A stretch of 64,000 nucleotides of DNA from JAHWKI01 sp035513575. Lineage in GTDB: Bacteria; Gemmatimonadota; Gemmatimonadetes; Longimicrobiales; RSA9. The translations under genes and the position numbers were made by a program. This document shows positions 9,410 to 17,701 of this stretch, piece by piece. Within the stretch, counting starts at the first letter, position 1. Every line of letters starts with the position of its first letter. Location: contig DATKBW010000049.1 of assembly GCA_035513575.1 (NCBI GenBank), positions 62,001-126,000 of the forward strand, in the 5' to 3' direction. A model generated the notes under the pieces. It did not search any database and was not told the DNA's origin. It saw only the letters and a program-made list of their open reading frames with translations.

Positions 9410-10189
9410 GTGAGAGCGATGCCCGTGATCCTCGAGTCCGCCCGCTGGCTGCTGTCCGTGGCGCTGGTGAGCCTGTCGGCGACGGCCCCGCCCGCGCCCT
9501 GTCCGCAGGCTGCCGCGGGGACGGACACCGCGACCGTGATCCTGCTGCACGGCCTCGGGCGCACGACCCAGTCCATGCTGCCCATGGAGCGGGCGCTGGA
9601 GGGCCGGGGCTACCGGGTGGTGAACCTCGGCTATCCGTCCCGGACGCACTCGATCGCCGAGCTGGTGGATACGCTGGATCGGGCCCTGGAGGTTTGCTGT
9701 GCCGGGGGCGTGCCCGTCCACTTCGTGACCCACTCCCTGGGCGGCATCCTGGTCCGGGCCTACGCGGCGCGGCACGGCGTCGCGCGGATCGGCCGCGTGG
9801 TGATGCTCAGCCCGCCGAACGCGGGGAGCGAGGTCGTGGATCGGCTGGACGATACCCCCGGTCTGGCGTGGCTCCTGGGCCCCGCATTCATGCAGCTGGG
9901 GACGGACAGCACCGCTGTCCCCCGCGTCCTCGGCCCGCCGGAATTCGAGGTCGGTGTGATCACGGGCGAGGCTTCGCTGAACCCGCTGTTCTCGTGGTGG
10001 CTCCCCGGCCGCGATGATGGCAAGGTCACGGTCGAGTCCGCTCGCGTGGACGGCGCGGCCGGGTTCCTGGTCGTTCCCTACACGCACGGCTTCCTCATGC
10101 GCCGGGAGGAAGTGATCGAGCAGGTCGCCGCCTTCCTCGGGACCGGCCGGTTCGCGGATGCGGGTGAGCTCCCGGAGGTGCGACGGTGA
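9410..10189 (+). CDS. Exported alpha/beta hydrolase, lipase/PGAP1-like
   Basis: A 259-residue protein with a signal-like N-terminus and an alpha/beta-hydrolase core: oxyanion segment VILLHGLGRTTQSM, nucleophile elbow THSLGG (Ser about residue 106), and a likely catalytic His in YTHGFLM near the C-terminus. The pattern resembles periplasmic triacylglycerol lipase or PGAP1-like esterases. The start may be GTG 9410, with GGGAG about 10 nt upstream, or ATG 9419; both leave the signal peptide intact. It is monocistronic or co-transcribed with the DUF5946 gene 57 bp downstream. Substrate not predictable. Confidence 0.75.
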   Translation: MRAMPVILESARWLLSVALVSLSATAPPAPCPQAAAGTDTATVILLHGLGRTTQSMLPMERALEGRGYRVVNLGYPSRTHSIAELVDTLDRALEVCCAGGVPVHFVTHSLGGILVRAYAARHGVARIGRVVMLSPPNAGSEVVDRLDDTPGLAWLLGPAFMQLGTDSTAVPRVLGPPEFEVGVITGEASLNPLFSWWLPGRDDGKVTVESARVDGAAGFLVVPYTHGFLMRREEVIEQVAAFLGTGRFADAGELPEVRR

Positions 10190-10246
10190 GCGGTTCGCGA
10201 CCGCCTTCCCCTTGCGGCGCCGGGGGCGGCGCGGCAACCTCGTCGG

Positions 10247-10774
10247 ATGACCGGTGAGCTGAAGGAGCGGGGCGGCCTCGCGCGGGTCCGCGGCACGGCG
10301 TGCCCGGGTTGCGGGGCGGTCCTCCGGGACCCCCGGGTGGCGATGAGCCCCCCCATCGCGGCATCCGCAGGCTGCTGGGCAGCGTATGGCGATGTCGTCG
10401 GGCGGGAATACAGCGAGTGGGCCAACCCGCCGGTCCACCGCCTGACGGCCGCCACCTACGCGGCCCAGCATCCGGGCGAGCGGACCGACAAGGCGGTGCT
10501 GTCGGTGGCCGTCCACCTCGTCGCGCTCCATTTCATGGTGGAGCGCGGGATCGAAGCGGGGCGGGTCCCGCGGGAGATCGGCCGTGCGGTGGCCGATCCT
10601 TCCGAGTTCCGCTGGCTGGAGCCGCCCGTCGACCCCACCTGGCAGACCATCGCGGACGTCCGCGGCGCCCGTGACGTGAAGGAGCATACCGGCCGCGTGC
10701 ACCGCTGGGCCCGGTCCGTATGGGAGGCCTGGTCCCCCCACCACGATGTCATCCGGAAGTGGTCCGGGCGATGA
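10247..10774 (+). CDS. DUF5946 family protein
   Basis: A 175-residue soluble protein with the family signature: a short zinc-ribbon-like half site CPGCGA (about residues 19-24), then ASAGCWAAYGDVVGREYSEW, HRLTAATYAAQHPGERT and a helical VAVHLVALHFMVERG segment. Members are small, cytoplasmic and uncharacterised. Nothing here indicates an enzymatic activity. Its last 29 bases overlap the next gene if that gene uses its first ATG, suggesting coupled translation. Confidence 0.7.
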   Translation: MTGELKERGGLARVRGTACPGCGAVLRDPRVAMSPPIAASAGCWAAYGDVVGREYSEWANPPVHRLTAATYAAQHPGERTDKAVLSVAVHLVALHFMVERGIEAGRVPREIGRAVADPSEFRWLEPPVDPTWQTIADVRGARDVKEHTGRVHRWARSVWEAWSPHHDVIRKWSGR

Positions 10775-11225
10775 TCGGGCGCGCCGTGTGAGCCCCCGCC
10801 TGGAGCAGAGATTTCGCCTCGGCCTCTGGGTGCTGCTGATCCTGGGGTGGGTGGTCGCGGTCTGGATGATGTGGGAGGCGCTCACGACGGTGCCCGGCGC
10901 CGAGCGGCTCGAGACCTCCCGCCTCGTCGCGATCCCCACACCGCGCACGTTCTTCGCCGCCGCCGCGTTCGCCGGCCTCGAGCTGGCCGTGGTCCTGGCC
11001 ATCCTCTGGCCCTGGCGGGAGGACTTCTACGCCACCCGGCTCCTCGCCGCCGCGCTGGCCCTCGTGACGTGGTTCATCATGACCACCCCGCTCCAGCTCT
11101 CCCGCATGGACTGGGTCCATCGCCGCTGGCTGGCGGGGATGGCCATGACCGTCGCCCTGGCCCTGGTGCTCTTCCTCCTCTACCGCGGCGCACGTCGCTT
11201 CGTCCCCGAAGCGGAGGGCGGATGA
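10746..11225 (+). CDS. Small four-helix membrane protein, unknown function
   Basis: A 159-residue protein with about four predicted transmembrane helices (LWVLLILGWVVAVWMMW, FFAAAAFAGLELAVVLAIL, LLAAALALVTWFIM, GMAMTVALALVLFLLY). No family recognised. The start is uncertain: ATG 10746 overlaps the previous gene by 29 bases, while GTG 10788 would leave a gap and remove a polar, signal-less N-terminus. Neither has a strong ribosome site. Coding is supported by the regular hydrophobic periodicity and codon bias like its neighbours. Confidence 0.55.
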   Translation: MSSGSGPGDDRARRVSPRLEQRFRLGLWVLLILGWVVAVWMMWEALTTVPGAERLETSRLVAIPTPRTFFAAAAFAGLELAVVLAILWPWREDFYATRLLAAALALVTWFIMTTPLQLSRMDWVHRRWLAGMAMTVALALVLFLLYRGARRFVPEAEGG

Positions 11226-11292
11226 TTGACTCACCGGTGTCCGCGACCTTCACCGGCGGCACGACCGAGCGGTCGCCCTGCCGGGGGTGTCC

Positions 11293-11312
11293 GGCGCGCG
11301 ATTTCGCGCGCC
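11293..11312. promoter_or_regulatory. Perfect 9+2+9 inverted repeat upstream of phosphofructokinase
   Basis: GGCGCGCGA-TT-TCGCGCGCC is a perfect inverted repeat in the 135-bp gap between the membrane-protein gene and the phosphofructokinase start, 49 bp before that start. There is no T-run after it, so an operator or mRNA hairpin is as likely as a terminator. Confidence 0.4.
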
Positions 11313-11360
11313 TTGCGGCACCGCCCTTGATTCGAACGCATACGCGAGAGGAGTGAGCCG

Positions 11361-12554
11361 GTGGCGACCAGAGGGACGATCGGGATCCTGACGGGCGGTG
11401 GCGATGTGCCGGGACTCAACCCGGCGATCCGGGCGATCACGATCCGGGCGCTGAGGGAGGGGTACCGCGTCCTGGGGATCCGGAGGGGGTGGGCGGGGCT
11501 CGTGGACCTGCTCCCGGACAGCGGGGCGGACAACCGCAACAACGTCCAGGAGCTGACCGAGGAGATCGTGAATCGGGCGGGGCGTACCGGCGGCACGTTC
11601 CTGCACACCTCCCGGACGCGTCCGAGCCACCTGCCGCGTGCGGCGGTCCCGGACCACCTGCGCGACCGGTACACGGAAGAGATCAACGACGCCACCCCGT
11701 CCGTCCTCCAGAACCTGGAGCAGCTCGGCATGGACACGGTGATCGCCATCGGTGGCGATGACACGCTCAGCTATGCGGCCCGGCTGCACACGGAAGGGGT
11801 GAAGGTCGTCGCGATCCCGAAGACCATGGACAACGACGTGCCGGGGACGGACTACTGCATCGGCTTCAGCACGTGCGTGACCCGCACCATCTCGCTCACG
11901 CACGGGCTCCGGACCTCGGCCGGCTCGCACGAGCGCTTCCTGGTCATCGAAGTCTTCGGCCGCTACGCCGGGTTCACCGCGCTGCTCCCCACCATGGCCG
12001 GTGCGGCCGACCGGTGCCTCATCCCGGAGCACCCGGTCGACCTGGACCACCTGACGGAGCTCATGGTCTACGACCGCAACCGGCATCCGTCCCGCTACTC
12101 GGTCGTCCTGGTCTCCGAGGGCGCCACGATCCGGGGCGGCTCCATGAGCTTCGAGGGCGAGGAGGCCGACATGTTCGGACACCGCAAGCTCGGCGGGATC
12201 GGGGACGTGGTGTCCGAGGAGCTGAAGAACCGATCCGCGCAGTTCAACAAGGGCCATCGGGTCAACGTGGTGAACCAGCGCCTCGGATACCTGGTACGGA
12301 GCGGCGATCCGGACGCCATGGACTCCATCGTTCCCATGGCCTTCGGGAACCTCGCCCTCGACCTGGTCCTGGCGGGGAAGTCGGGCCGTCTCGTGAGCGT
12401 CCGCAACGGGGCCTACGACAACGTCCCCATCGACGTGATCGTGGGGCGGAAGAAGGTGGTGGATGTCCACCGGCACTACAACACGGAGCGGCTCCGCCCG
12501 ATCTACCATACGTTCAATCGGCAGCCGGTGTTCATCATGACGAGTGACGTGTAA
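11361..12554 (+). CDS. 6-phosphofructokinase, pyrophosphate-type residues
   Basis: Phosphorylates fructose-6-phosphate at C1 in glycolysis. The 397-residue protein has the PFK fold signatures: GILTGGGDVPGLNPAIR at the N-terminus, GGDDT (131-135) and PKTMDND (153-159). Asp134 and Lys154 sit where ATP-dependent enzymes have Gly-Gly (E. coli GGDGS and GTIDND); this Asp/Lys pair is the established mark of pyrophosphate-using enzymes. I therefore infer PPi as phosphoryl donor, making the step reversible. GTG start at 11361 follows AGGAG with good spacing. urocanate hydratase follows after 9 bp, so the two are likely co-transcribed. Confidence 0.88.
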   Translation: MATRGTIGILTGGGDVPGLNPAIRAITIRALREGYRVLGIRRGWAGLVDLLPDSGADNRNNVQELTEEIVNRAGRTGGTFLHTSRTRPSHLPRAAVPDHLRDRYTEEINDATPSVLQNLEQLGMDTVIAIGGDDTLSYAARLHTEGVKVVAIPKTMDNDVPGTDYCIGFSTCVTRTISLTHGLRTSAGSHERFLVIEVFGRYAGFTALLPTMAGAADRCLIPEHPVDLDHLTELMVYDRNRHPSRYSVVLVSEGATIRGGSMSFEGEEADMFGHRKLGGIGDVVSEELKNRSAQFNKGHRVNVVNQRLGYLVRSGDPDAMDSIVPMAFGNLALDLVLAGKSGRLVSVRNGAYDNVPIDVIVGRKKVVDVHRHYNTERLRPIYHTFNRQPVFIMTSDV

Positions 12555-12563
12555 GCGACGACC

Positions 12564-14228
12564 ATGGCGACCGATCTCTTCCGCAGCATCCGCGCTCCGC
12601 GGGGCACCGGGATCTCCTGCAAGGGGTGGCAGCAGGAGGCGGCGCTGCGGATGCTGATGAACAACCTCGATCCGGAGGTGGCCGAGCGGCCGGAGGACCT
12701 CGTCGTCTATGGCGGTACGGGGCGCGCGGCGCGGAGCTGGGAAGCGTTCGATGCGATCGTCCGTACGCTGCGGGACCTGGAGAACGACGAGACGCTCCTG
12801 GTGCAGTCGGGGAAGCCGGTGGGGGTGTTCCGGACGCACGCGTACGCTCCCCGTGTGCTGATCGCGAACAGCAACCTGGTGGGGCGCTGGGCGACCTGGG
12901 AGCATTTCCGTGAGCTCGAGCGCCAGGGGCTCATGATGTACGGCCAGATGACGGCCGGCTCCTGGATCTACATCGGGACCCAGGGGATCCTCCAGGGGAC
13001 CTACGAGACGTTCGGAGCGGTCGCCCGCCAGGAGTTCGGCGGATCGCTGAAGGGCCGCTGGGTCCTCACCGGCGGCATGGGCGGGATGGGCGGCGCGCAG
13101 CCCCTCGCCGCCACCATGAACGACGGGGCGATCCTGTGCGTGGAGGTCGACCCCGATCGGATCGAGCGGCGGCTCCGCACCGGGTACTGTGACCGCATGA
13201 CCCGTGACCTGGACGAGGCGCTGCGCTGGGTGACCGGGGCCTCCCGCGCGGGAGAGGCGCTGAGCGTCGGGCTGGCGGGGAACTGCGCCGAAGTGCTCCC
13301 GGAGATCGTGCGTCGCGGCCTGGTCCCCGACGTGCTGACGGACCAGACGTCCGCCCACGACGCGCTCCATGGCTACGTCCCGGCGGGGCTGTCCCTCGAG
13401 GAGGCCGACGCGCTGCGGCAGCGCGACCCGGCGGAGTACCAGCGGCGATCGATGGAGAGCATGGCCACGCACTGCCGCGCCATGGTCGAGCTGATGCGCC
13501 GCGGCGCCGTGACGTTCGATTACGGAAACAATCTCCGCGGCCAGGCGCTCGATGCCGGCTATGACGAGGCGTTTGCTTTCCCCGGCTTCGTCCCGGCCTA
13601 TGTCCGGCCGCTCTTCTGCGAAGGGAAGGGGCCCTTCCGCTGGGCCGCGCTGTCCGGTGACCCGGCGGACATCCACCGCACGGACGACCTGGTCCTGGAG
13701 CTGTTCCCCGAGGACGACCACCTGCGCCGGTGGATCACCCGGGCCCGGGACAGGGTGCGGTTCCAGGGGCTCCCCAGTCGCATCTGCTGGCTCGGCCTCG
13801 GCGCCCGCGCCCGGTTCGGGATCGCCCTCAACGACCTGGTGGCGAGCGGCGAGATCAGGGCCCCCATCGTGATCGGCCGCGATCACCTGGACACGGGGTC
13901 CGTCGCGTCGCCCTTCCGCGAAACCGAGGCGATGAAGGACGGGAGCGACGCCGTCGCCGACTGGCCCATCCTGAACGCCCTCCTGAATACGGCCAGCGGG
14001 GCCAGCTGGGTGAGCTTCCATCACGGGGGGGGCGTCGGGATCGGCAACTCCCTGCACGCCGGCCAGGTCATCGTCGCCGACGGGACGCCCGAGATGCGTG
14101 AGCGGCTCGAGCGCGTGCTGACCAACGATCCGGGGATCGGCGTCGCCCGGCACGCCGACGCGGGCTACGACGCCGCGCTGGAGACCGCGCGGCGCGAGGG
14201 CGTGCGCCTGCCCATGCGGGAGCACTGA
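12564..14228 (+). CDS. hutU: Urocanate hydratase (urocanase)
   Basis: Converts urocanate to 4-imidazolone-5-propanoate in histidine degradation, using tightly bound NAD+. The 554-residue length and motifs are typical: GISCKGWQQEAALRMLMNNLDPEVAE near the N-terminus (read GISCKGWQQEAALRMLMNN), NAD-binding GGMGGMGGAQPLA, catalytic-region Cys in RPLFCEGKGPFRW, and WVSFHHGGGVGIGNS. It directly follows the phosphofructokinase gene. No hutH or hutI is visible, but the next step beyond imidazolonepropionase and formiminoglutamate is represented by ftcD at 19.4-21.0 kb. Confidence 0.96.
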   Translation: MATDLFRSIRAPRGTGISCKGWQQEAALRMLMNNLDPEVAERPEDLVVYGGTGRAARSWEAFDAIVRTLRDLENDETLLVQSGKPVGVFRTHAYAPRVLIANSNLVGRWATWEHFRELERQGLMMYGQMTAGSWIYIGTQGILQGTYETFGAVARQEFGGSLKGRWVLTGGMGGMGGAQPLAATMNDGAILCVEVDPDRIERRLRTGYCDRMTRDLDEALRWVTGASRAGEALSVGLAGNCAEVLPEIVRRGLVPDVLTDQTSAHDALHGYVPAGLSLEEADALRQRDPAEYQRRSMESMATHCRAMVELMRRGAVTFDYGNNLRGQALDAGYDEAFAFPGFVPAYVRPLFCEGKGPFRWAALSGDPADIHRTDDLVLELFPEDDHLRRWITRARDRVRFQGLPSRICWLGLGARARFGIALNDLVASGEIRAPIVIGRDHLDTGSVASPFRETEAMKDGSDAVADWPILNALLNTASGASWVSFHHGGGVGIGNSLHAGQVIVADGTPEMRERLERVLTNDPGIGVARHADAGYDAALETARREGVRLPMREH

Positions 14229-14372
14229 CCGGCGTGGCCGGACCCGCGCCGCGGAGCCCGCCCCGTCCCGTTCCGGTTGACGCCGCCCGACATCCCGGGC
14301 GACGTTGTCGCCGGTACCCTGCACGGACGCCGGCCCCCGCGCAGACCTGTGAAACGCCGACCAGGAACCGGA

Positions 14373-15029
14373 ATGACGACCGACGGATACGAATACGACG
14401 CGCCCGAGTCCCACCCCTTCCCGACGGACCCGGACATCGAGCCGGCGGAAGAAGAAGAGAGCCCGCGGCCGACGGCGAGCCGATGGACGGACAGCATTCG
14501 CAACCGCCTGTTCCGCGCCCGGACCCTGATCATCAGCGGCGAGGTGAACCAGAAGCTGGCTTCGGAGGTGATGGGGCAGGTGCTGGCGATGTCGGCGGAG
14601 TCGGACGAGCCCATCACGATCTTCATCAACTCCCAGGGCGGGCACGTCGAATCCGGAGACACCATCCACGACATCATCCGCTTCATCCGCTCGCCCGTGC
14701 ACATGGTGGGCACGGGCTGGGTCGCCAGCGCGGGGGCGCTGATCTACGTGGCCGTCCCGCGGGAGCGGCGTTTTTCGCTGCCCAACACGCGATTCCTCCT
14801 CCACCAGCCGGCCGGCGGGACCCGCGGTACCGCATCGGACGTGGAGATCGAAGCGCGCGAGATCCTGAAGATGAGGGAGCGGTTGAACCGCGTGTTCTCC
14901 GAGCAGACGGGGCAGCCGCTGGAGCGGATCGTGGAGGACACCCACCGCAACTTCTGGCTGGGCGCGAACGAGGCGGTGGAGTACGGTCTGGTCGGCAAGA
15001 TCATCCAGCATGCCGACGAGGTGAAGTAG
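14373..15029 (+). CDS. clpP: ClpP-family protease subunit with Asn in the catalytic triad
   Basis: 218 residues with ClpP landmarks: INSQGGHVESG (oxyanion/head region), nucleophile Ser119 in GWVASAGAL, His144 in FLLHQPAGG, and the handle EILKMRERLN. The residue matching E. coli ClpP Asp185 (precursor numbering, ...TERDRF...) is Asn193 in THRNFW. An Asn at this place is known in Listeria ClpP1, a subunit active mainly in mixed rings. The 30-residue acidic N-terminal tail (PAEEEESPRP) is also longer than usual. ATG 14373 follows GGAACCGGA; the upstream in-frame ATG at 14277 would add low-quality sequence. The last 17 codons reappear at 18986-19039. Confidence 0.88.
   Translation: MTTDGYEYDAPESHPFPTDPDIEPAEEEESPRPTASRWTDSIRNRLFRARTLIISGEVNQKLASEVMGQVLAMSAESDEPITIFINSQGGHVESGDTIHDIIRFIRSPVHMVGTGWVASAGALIYVAVPRERRFSLPNTRFLLHQPAGGTRGTASDVEIEAREILKMRERLNRVFSEQTGQPLERIVEDTHRNFWLGANEAVEYGLVGKIIQHADEVK
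14976..15029 (+). repeat. Left copy of clpP 3'-end direct repeat
   Basis: These last 54 bp of clpP (coding VEYGLVGKIIQHADEVK and stop) match 18986-19039 at 47 of 54 positions in the same orientation. The pair brackets the lower-GC islet. Four of the seven differences are synonymous, so the other copy looks like a diverged clpP end rather than a fresh duplication. Confidence 0.8.
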
Positions 15030-15039
15030 GGCGCCAGAG

Positions 15040-15809
15040 CTATAGGATCCCGGACCGGCGTAATGCATCGGCCAACATCCATTGCCAGCCGAGTCGGGAG
15101 CGGATGTAGCTGGGCCGTGCTCCGATGATCTCATTCAGGCGATCGCTCATGGAGGGAAGGCCGGAGAACCCGAGGGTAAAGGCGAGCTCAGCGAGCGGGC
15201 TTTTGGGATGCCGCTGGATTTCAAGTGCCACTCCGACCACGCGCAGCGCCTGGTACCACGTTTTTGGGGCCCGAGCCCGGCGCCAATGAATGCCCGTTGC
15301 CAACGCGCGAAGGAAATTCGTCGGGCTCGGGCTAGCGCTGCCATGCTCCGGAACACGGCAGCATTTCGGGCGAAACATTTGAGCGCCGCAGCAGCATCGG
15401 GCGTCACATCGAACCCACGCCGGTGCGCCCACAGCACCGCGGCTTCTGGCCAGTCGCTGGCGTCAGTGAGCTGTCGCCTCAGCACTTCCGCGCCTGGTTC
15501 GCAAGCCCAGACGACGGTTCGCACCCCCAGTGGACGGGCGGCCGAGGCTAGAAGGGTGCCGGCCCTCCGGCCCACACAATCCACCCAGAGCGCGACGGGC
15601 GCGTTCACCACGCGTCGAGCCACTTGATCGACAACTTCCGCGACCTCCGCCGCAGAACAACCACGAGGAGGGCGGAGCGCGACGACGTTGCCTCGCGTCA
15701 GGTAGGGGGGCAGGCCACCAAGATCCACCGGACCGGTGAACCGCCCGTATGCGTCCGGATCGGCGTCCTTCACGTCGAGATCGAGCGTGTAAATCGGCAA
15801 CTGGCGCAT
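15040..15809 (-). pseudogene. AraC-type regulator interrupted by a frameshift
   Basis: Translation from ATG 15809 gives a receiver-like N-terminal domain (ALWVDCVGRRAGTLLASAARPLGVRTVVW, partly shown) and the start of a helix-turn-helix (ARRISFARWQRAFIGAGLGPQK). The frame then turns to nonsense, while the -1 frame continues TWYQALRVVGVALEIQRHP, LAELAFTLGFSGLPSMSDRL and GARPSYIRSRLGWQ: the second half of an AraC HTH. The switch falls on CCCCAAAAAC (minus strand, about 15260-15270); one extra A restores one continuous protein of about 256 residues ending at 15040. It could be a real mutation, a sequencing indel, or slippage. Likely a regulator of the neighbouring cassette. Confidence 0.75.
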
Positions 15810-16053
15810 TCCGCATCAAACCGGGGGAAGAGTCTCCCTGTGCTGGAACGCCTCGCTGAACAGATGCCGCTCGGACCGAAAAGCTTACAGGAAATATTCG
15901 TGGGGCGCGTCATAACCGGGGAATCCCAAGCCCCGCCACGAGGCAAGCCTCCAGAGGTGAAGCGCGTCAGAGGGGGCGGTTCGTGACCACACCGGAACGA
16001 TGCTCGCCGCCGGAGACGCCGAGCGGGCGCGGAGAAGCTGCTCAAGTTTCATG
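15810..16053. other. Non-coding start of the islet cassette
   Basis: Divergent gap between the AraC-type pseudogene and the propeller lipoprotein (354 bp in all to 16163). I see no gene with convincing codon pattern. A promoter-like pair at 16054-16083 lies in its right part. Confidence 0.45.
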
Positions 16054-16083
16054 TCGTCAACGCCGCTTCGGCCGTTCTACAAT
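16054..16083 (+). promoter_or_regulatory. Candidate promoter of the Cys-rich peptide cassette
   Basis: TCGTCA (16054-16059) and TACAAT (16078-16083) are spaced by 18 bp. The -10 is strong, the -35 weak. It would start a transcript about 75 nt before the GTG at 16164. Confidence 0.4.
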
Positions 16084-16163
16084 TATTCGCCTCGGGATGA
16101 ATGATCGCACATTACCAGCAGAGCAAGCGCAATCAGGTTTTAGCGGCGTTAGGACGGTATCCC

Positions 16164-17192
16164 GTGCTCTCCTCCTCCAGATCGAACGGGTTCAGGCAAT
16201 TGCTTGCCGTGACACTCGTCACGGCAAATTGTGGAACGTCTCCGGGTTCAGCTTCGGAACGGGGGGGCGGAAGCGCCACGTTCCCGGATCACCTTCATGT
16301 CGTGGGCGAGGTCATCCTGGAAGAACGCCCGAACGTCATTAACGTGCAGCCTTCGGTGCGGGCCGATCCGCACGGAGGGTTCCTCGTGGCCGATAAGCGC
16401 GAAAGCCAGGTCAGACGCTACCACCTCGATGGGAGCCTCGACTTCGCTTTTGGTAGTCCCGGCCAAGGACCTGAAGAGTTCGTCGGCGCTGTCGTCAGCG
16501 TACGCCTACCCGATCAGTCCATCCTAGTAGTCGATCGCACCAGCAAGATTGTAACCCTCGATCCCTCTGGTAATCGGGTAACGCGTCAGTGGCAGCTCCC
16601 GCTCACGAATATCGTGGACGCTGACGTGATCGATGATTCTCGGATCCTTTTTTCAGTCCGCGCATCCGCATCGCGCCCGCTGCTGCACATCTGGAATATC
16701 AACAAGGGGGAATTAGAGCGACATTTCTTCATTCCTCCGCAGAATTCTCAAATCCGGGCGGCGTCGATTATCGGCGGATGGGCGTTCGCGAGCATTCAGA
16801 ACGATACGATCTGGAGTTTCTTTTCGGCCGTGGACTCCGTTTACGCGTTTTCTACCGAGGGTGTTCGCCTCATGGCCGTCCGGATCCCATTCGAGCGCTT
16901 TGACATCGCGCGTCCACCACGTCGTGTTTTCGGGATCCGCTTCGGATCGTTCGACGAATGGATCGGATCATTCCACCTGATTTCCTCCATTGCTGCATTG
17001 GAGGACCTCCTGCTCATCCAGTATGGTCGCTACGGCAGGAATCCCCAAGTTTCGCTGTTGGGGATGACCACCGCTGGCGCGCGCGTGTTCGAACATTTGC
17101 TTGTCGTCACGCCTTACCCCCCCATAACGGCCTACTTCCAAGCACGTGAGACCTCGGAGCCGAATCGATGGATCGCCGCCTCCATCCGGTAG
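16164..17192 (+). CDS. 6-bladed beta-propeller lipoprotein of the islet
   Basis: A 342-residue propeller protein. From GTG 16164 the N-terminus (FRQLLAVTLVTANCGTSP) has a lipobox-like TANC, and AGGA lies about 9 nt upstream; ATG 16101 is an in-frame alternative. Blade phrases include VRADPHGGFLVADKRESQVRR, SLDFAFGSPGQGPEEF and ILVVDRTSKIVTLDPSGN (each a short excerpt). It resembles the 6-bladed propeller proteins that accompany small exported Cys-containing (NVEALA-type) peptides in Bacteroidota. It overlaps the next gene by 25 bp. Codon use is less GC-biased than outside the islet. Confidence 0.68.
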   Translation: MLSSSRSNGFRQLLAVTLVTANCGTSPGSASERGGGSATFPDHLHVVGEVILEERPNVINVQPSVRADPHGGFLVADKRESQVRRYHLDGSLDFAFGSPGQGPEEFVGAVVSVRLPDQSILVVDRTSKIVTLDPSGNRVTRQWQLPLTNIVDADVIDDSRILFSVRASASRPLLHIWNINKGELERHFFIPPQNSQIRAASIIGGWAFASIQNDTIWSFFSAVDSVYAFSTEGVRLMAVRIPFERFDIARPPRRVFGIRFGSFDEWIGSFHLISSIAALEDLLLIQYGRYGRNPQVSLLGMTTAGARVFEHLLVVTPYPPITAYFQARETSEPNRWIAASIR

Positions 17193-17653
17193 GAGTGCTA
17201 GTCGTCGCTGTAGTCGCAGGGATTTCCGGTGGCGCCTTTGGTCGTATGGTCTCCGATCAGCCGGGTACTCCGATTGAGGAATACATGTCGATCGATTCGA
17301 GCAGGGGAAGCAGTGAACGCCTGCTCCGGCTCGTTTGGACCGTCGGAAGCACCAGCGCGCTCGGGTGCCAGAACTGGCAGCCCCTGATGAGGAGATTGCT
17401 TTGGCATCATGGGGATGAGCTGGAGATCGTCGCGGTTGTGGGCGAAAGAGATTCTGCCGCAGTCCGCGCGTTCCTCCGCACAGAGCGGTTGGGAAACGTG
17501 CGCATTGCTGGACAGCCCGCCCGATACCGCGACAGGTCTTCCCGCTTCCACCTGCTCTACCGTGACTCAGTGGTGGTGTCCGCAGGCGCCTCCCGGCGCG
17601 GTATGGCGGCGCTCGAGCACGTCGCCAAGGTGGTAATGAACGAGGATTACTGA
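17168..17653 (+). CDS. Membrane-anchored thioredoxin-like protein, single cysteine
   Basis: 161 residues: an N-terminal membrane anchor (VGVLVVAVVAGISGGAFG) then a redoxin-like domain with one cysteine in SALGCQNWQPLMRRL, where TlpA-type oxidoreductases have a CxxC before the first helix. The following ELEIVAVVGERDSAAVRAFL and a late RFHLLYRDSVVVSA strand fit the alpha/beta order of a TlpA fold. With only one Cys it could be a monothiol partner or resolving protein for the Cys-rich peptide encoded 48 bp downstream. Fold assignment is inference from pattern, not a database match. Confidence 0.5.
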   Translation: MDRRLHPVGVLVVAVVAGISGGAFGRMVSDQPGTPIEEYMSIDSSRGSSERLLRLVWTVGSTSALGCQNWQPLMRRLLWHHGDELEIVAVVGERDSAAVRAFLRTERLGNVRIAGQPARYRDRSSRFHLLYRDSVVVSAGASRRGMAALEHVAKVVMNEDY

Positions 17654-17701
17654 GCGAGGTCACCAAGACGCATGTTTCACTTCAAGGAGGAGGTTATTAA
17701 A

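Noticed and set aside
11325..11345. GATTCGAAC reminiscent of a tRNA T-loop
   Set aside because: No acceptor or anticodon stems can be drawn around it.
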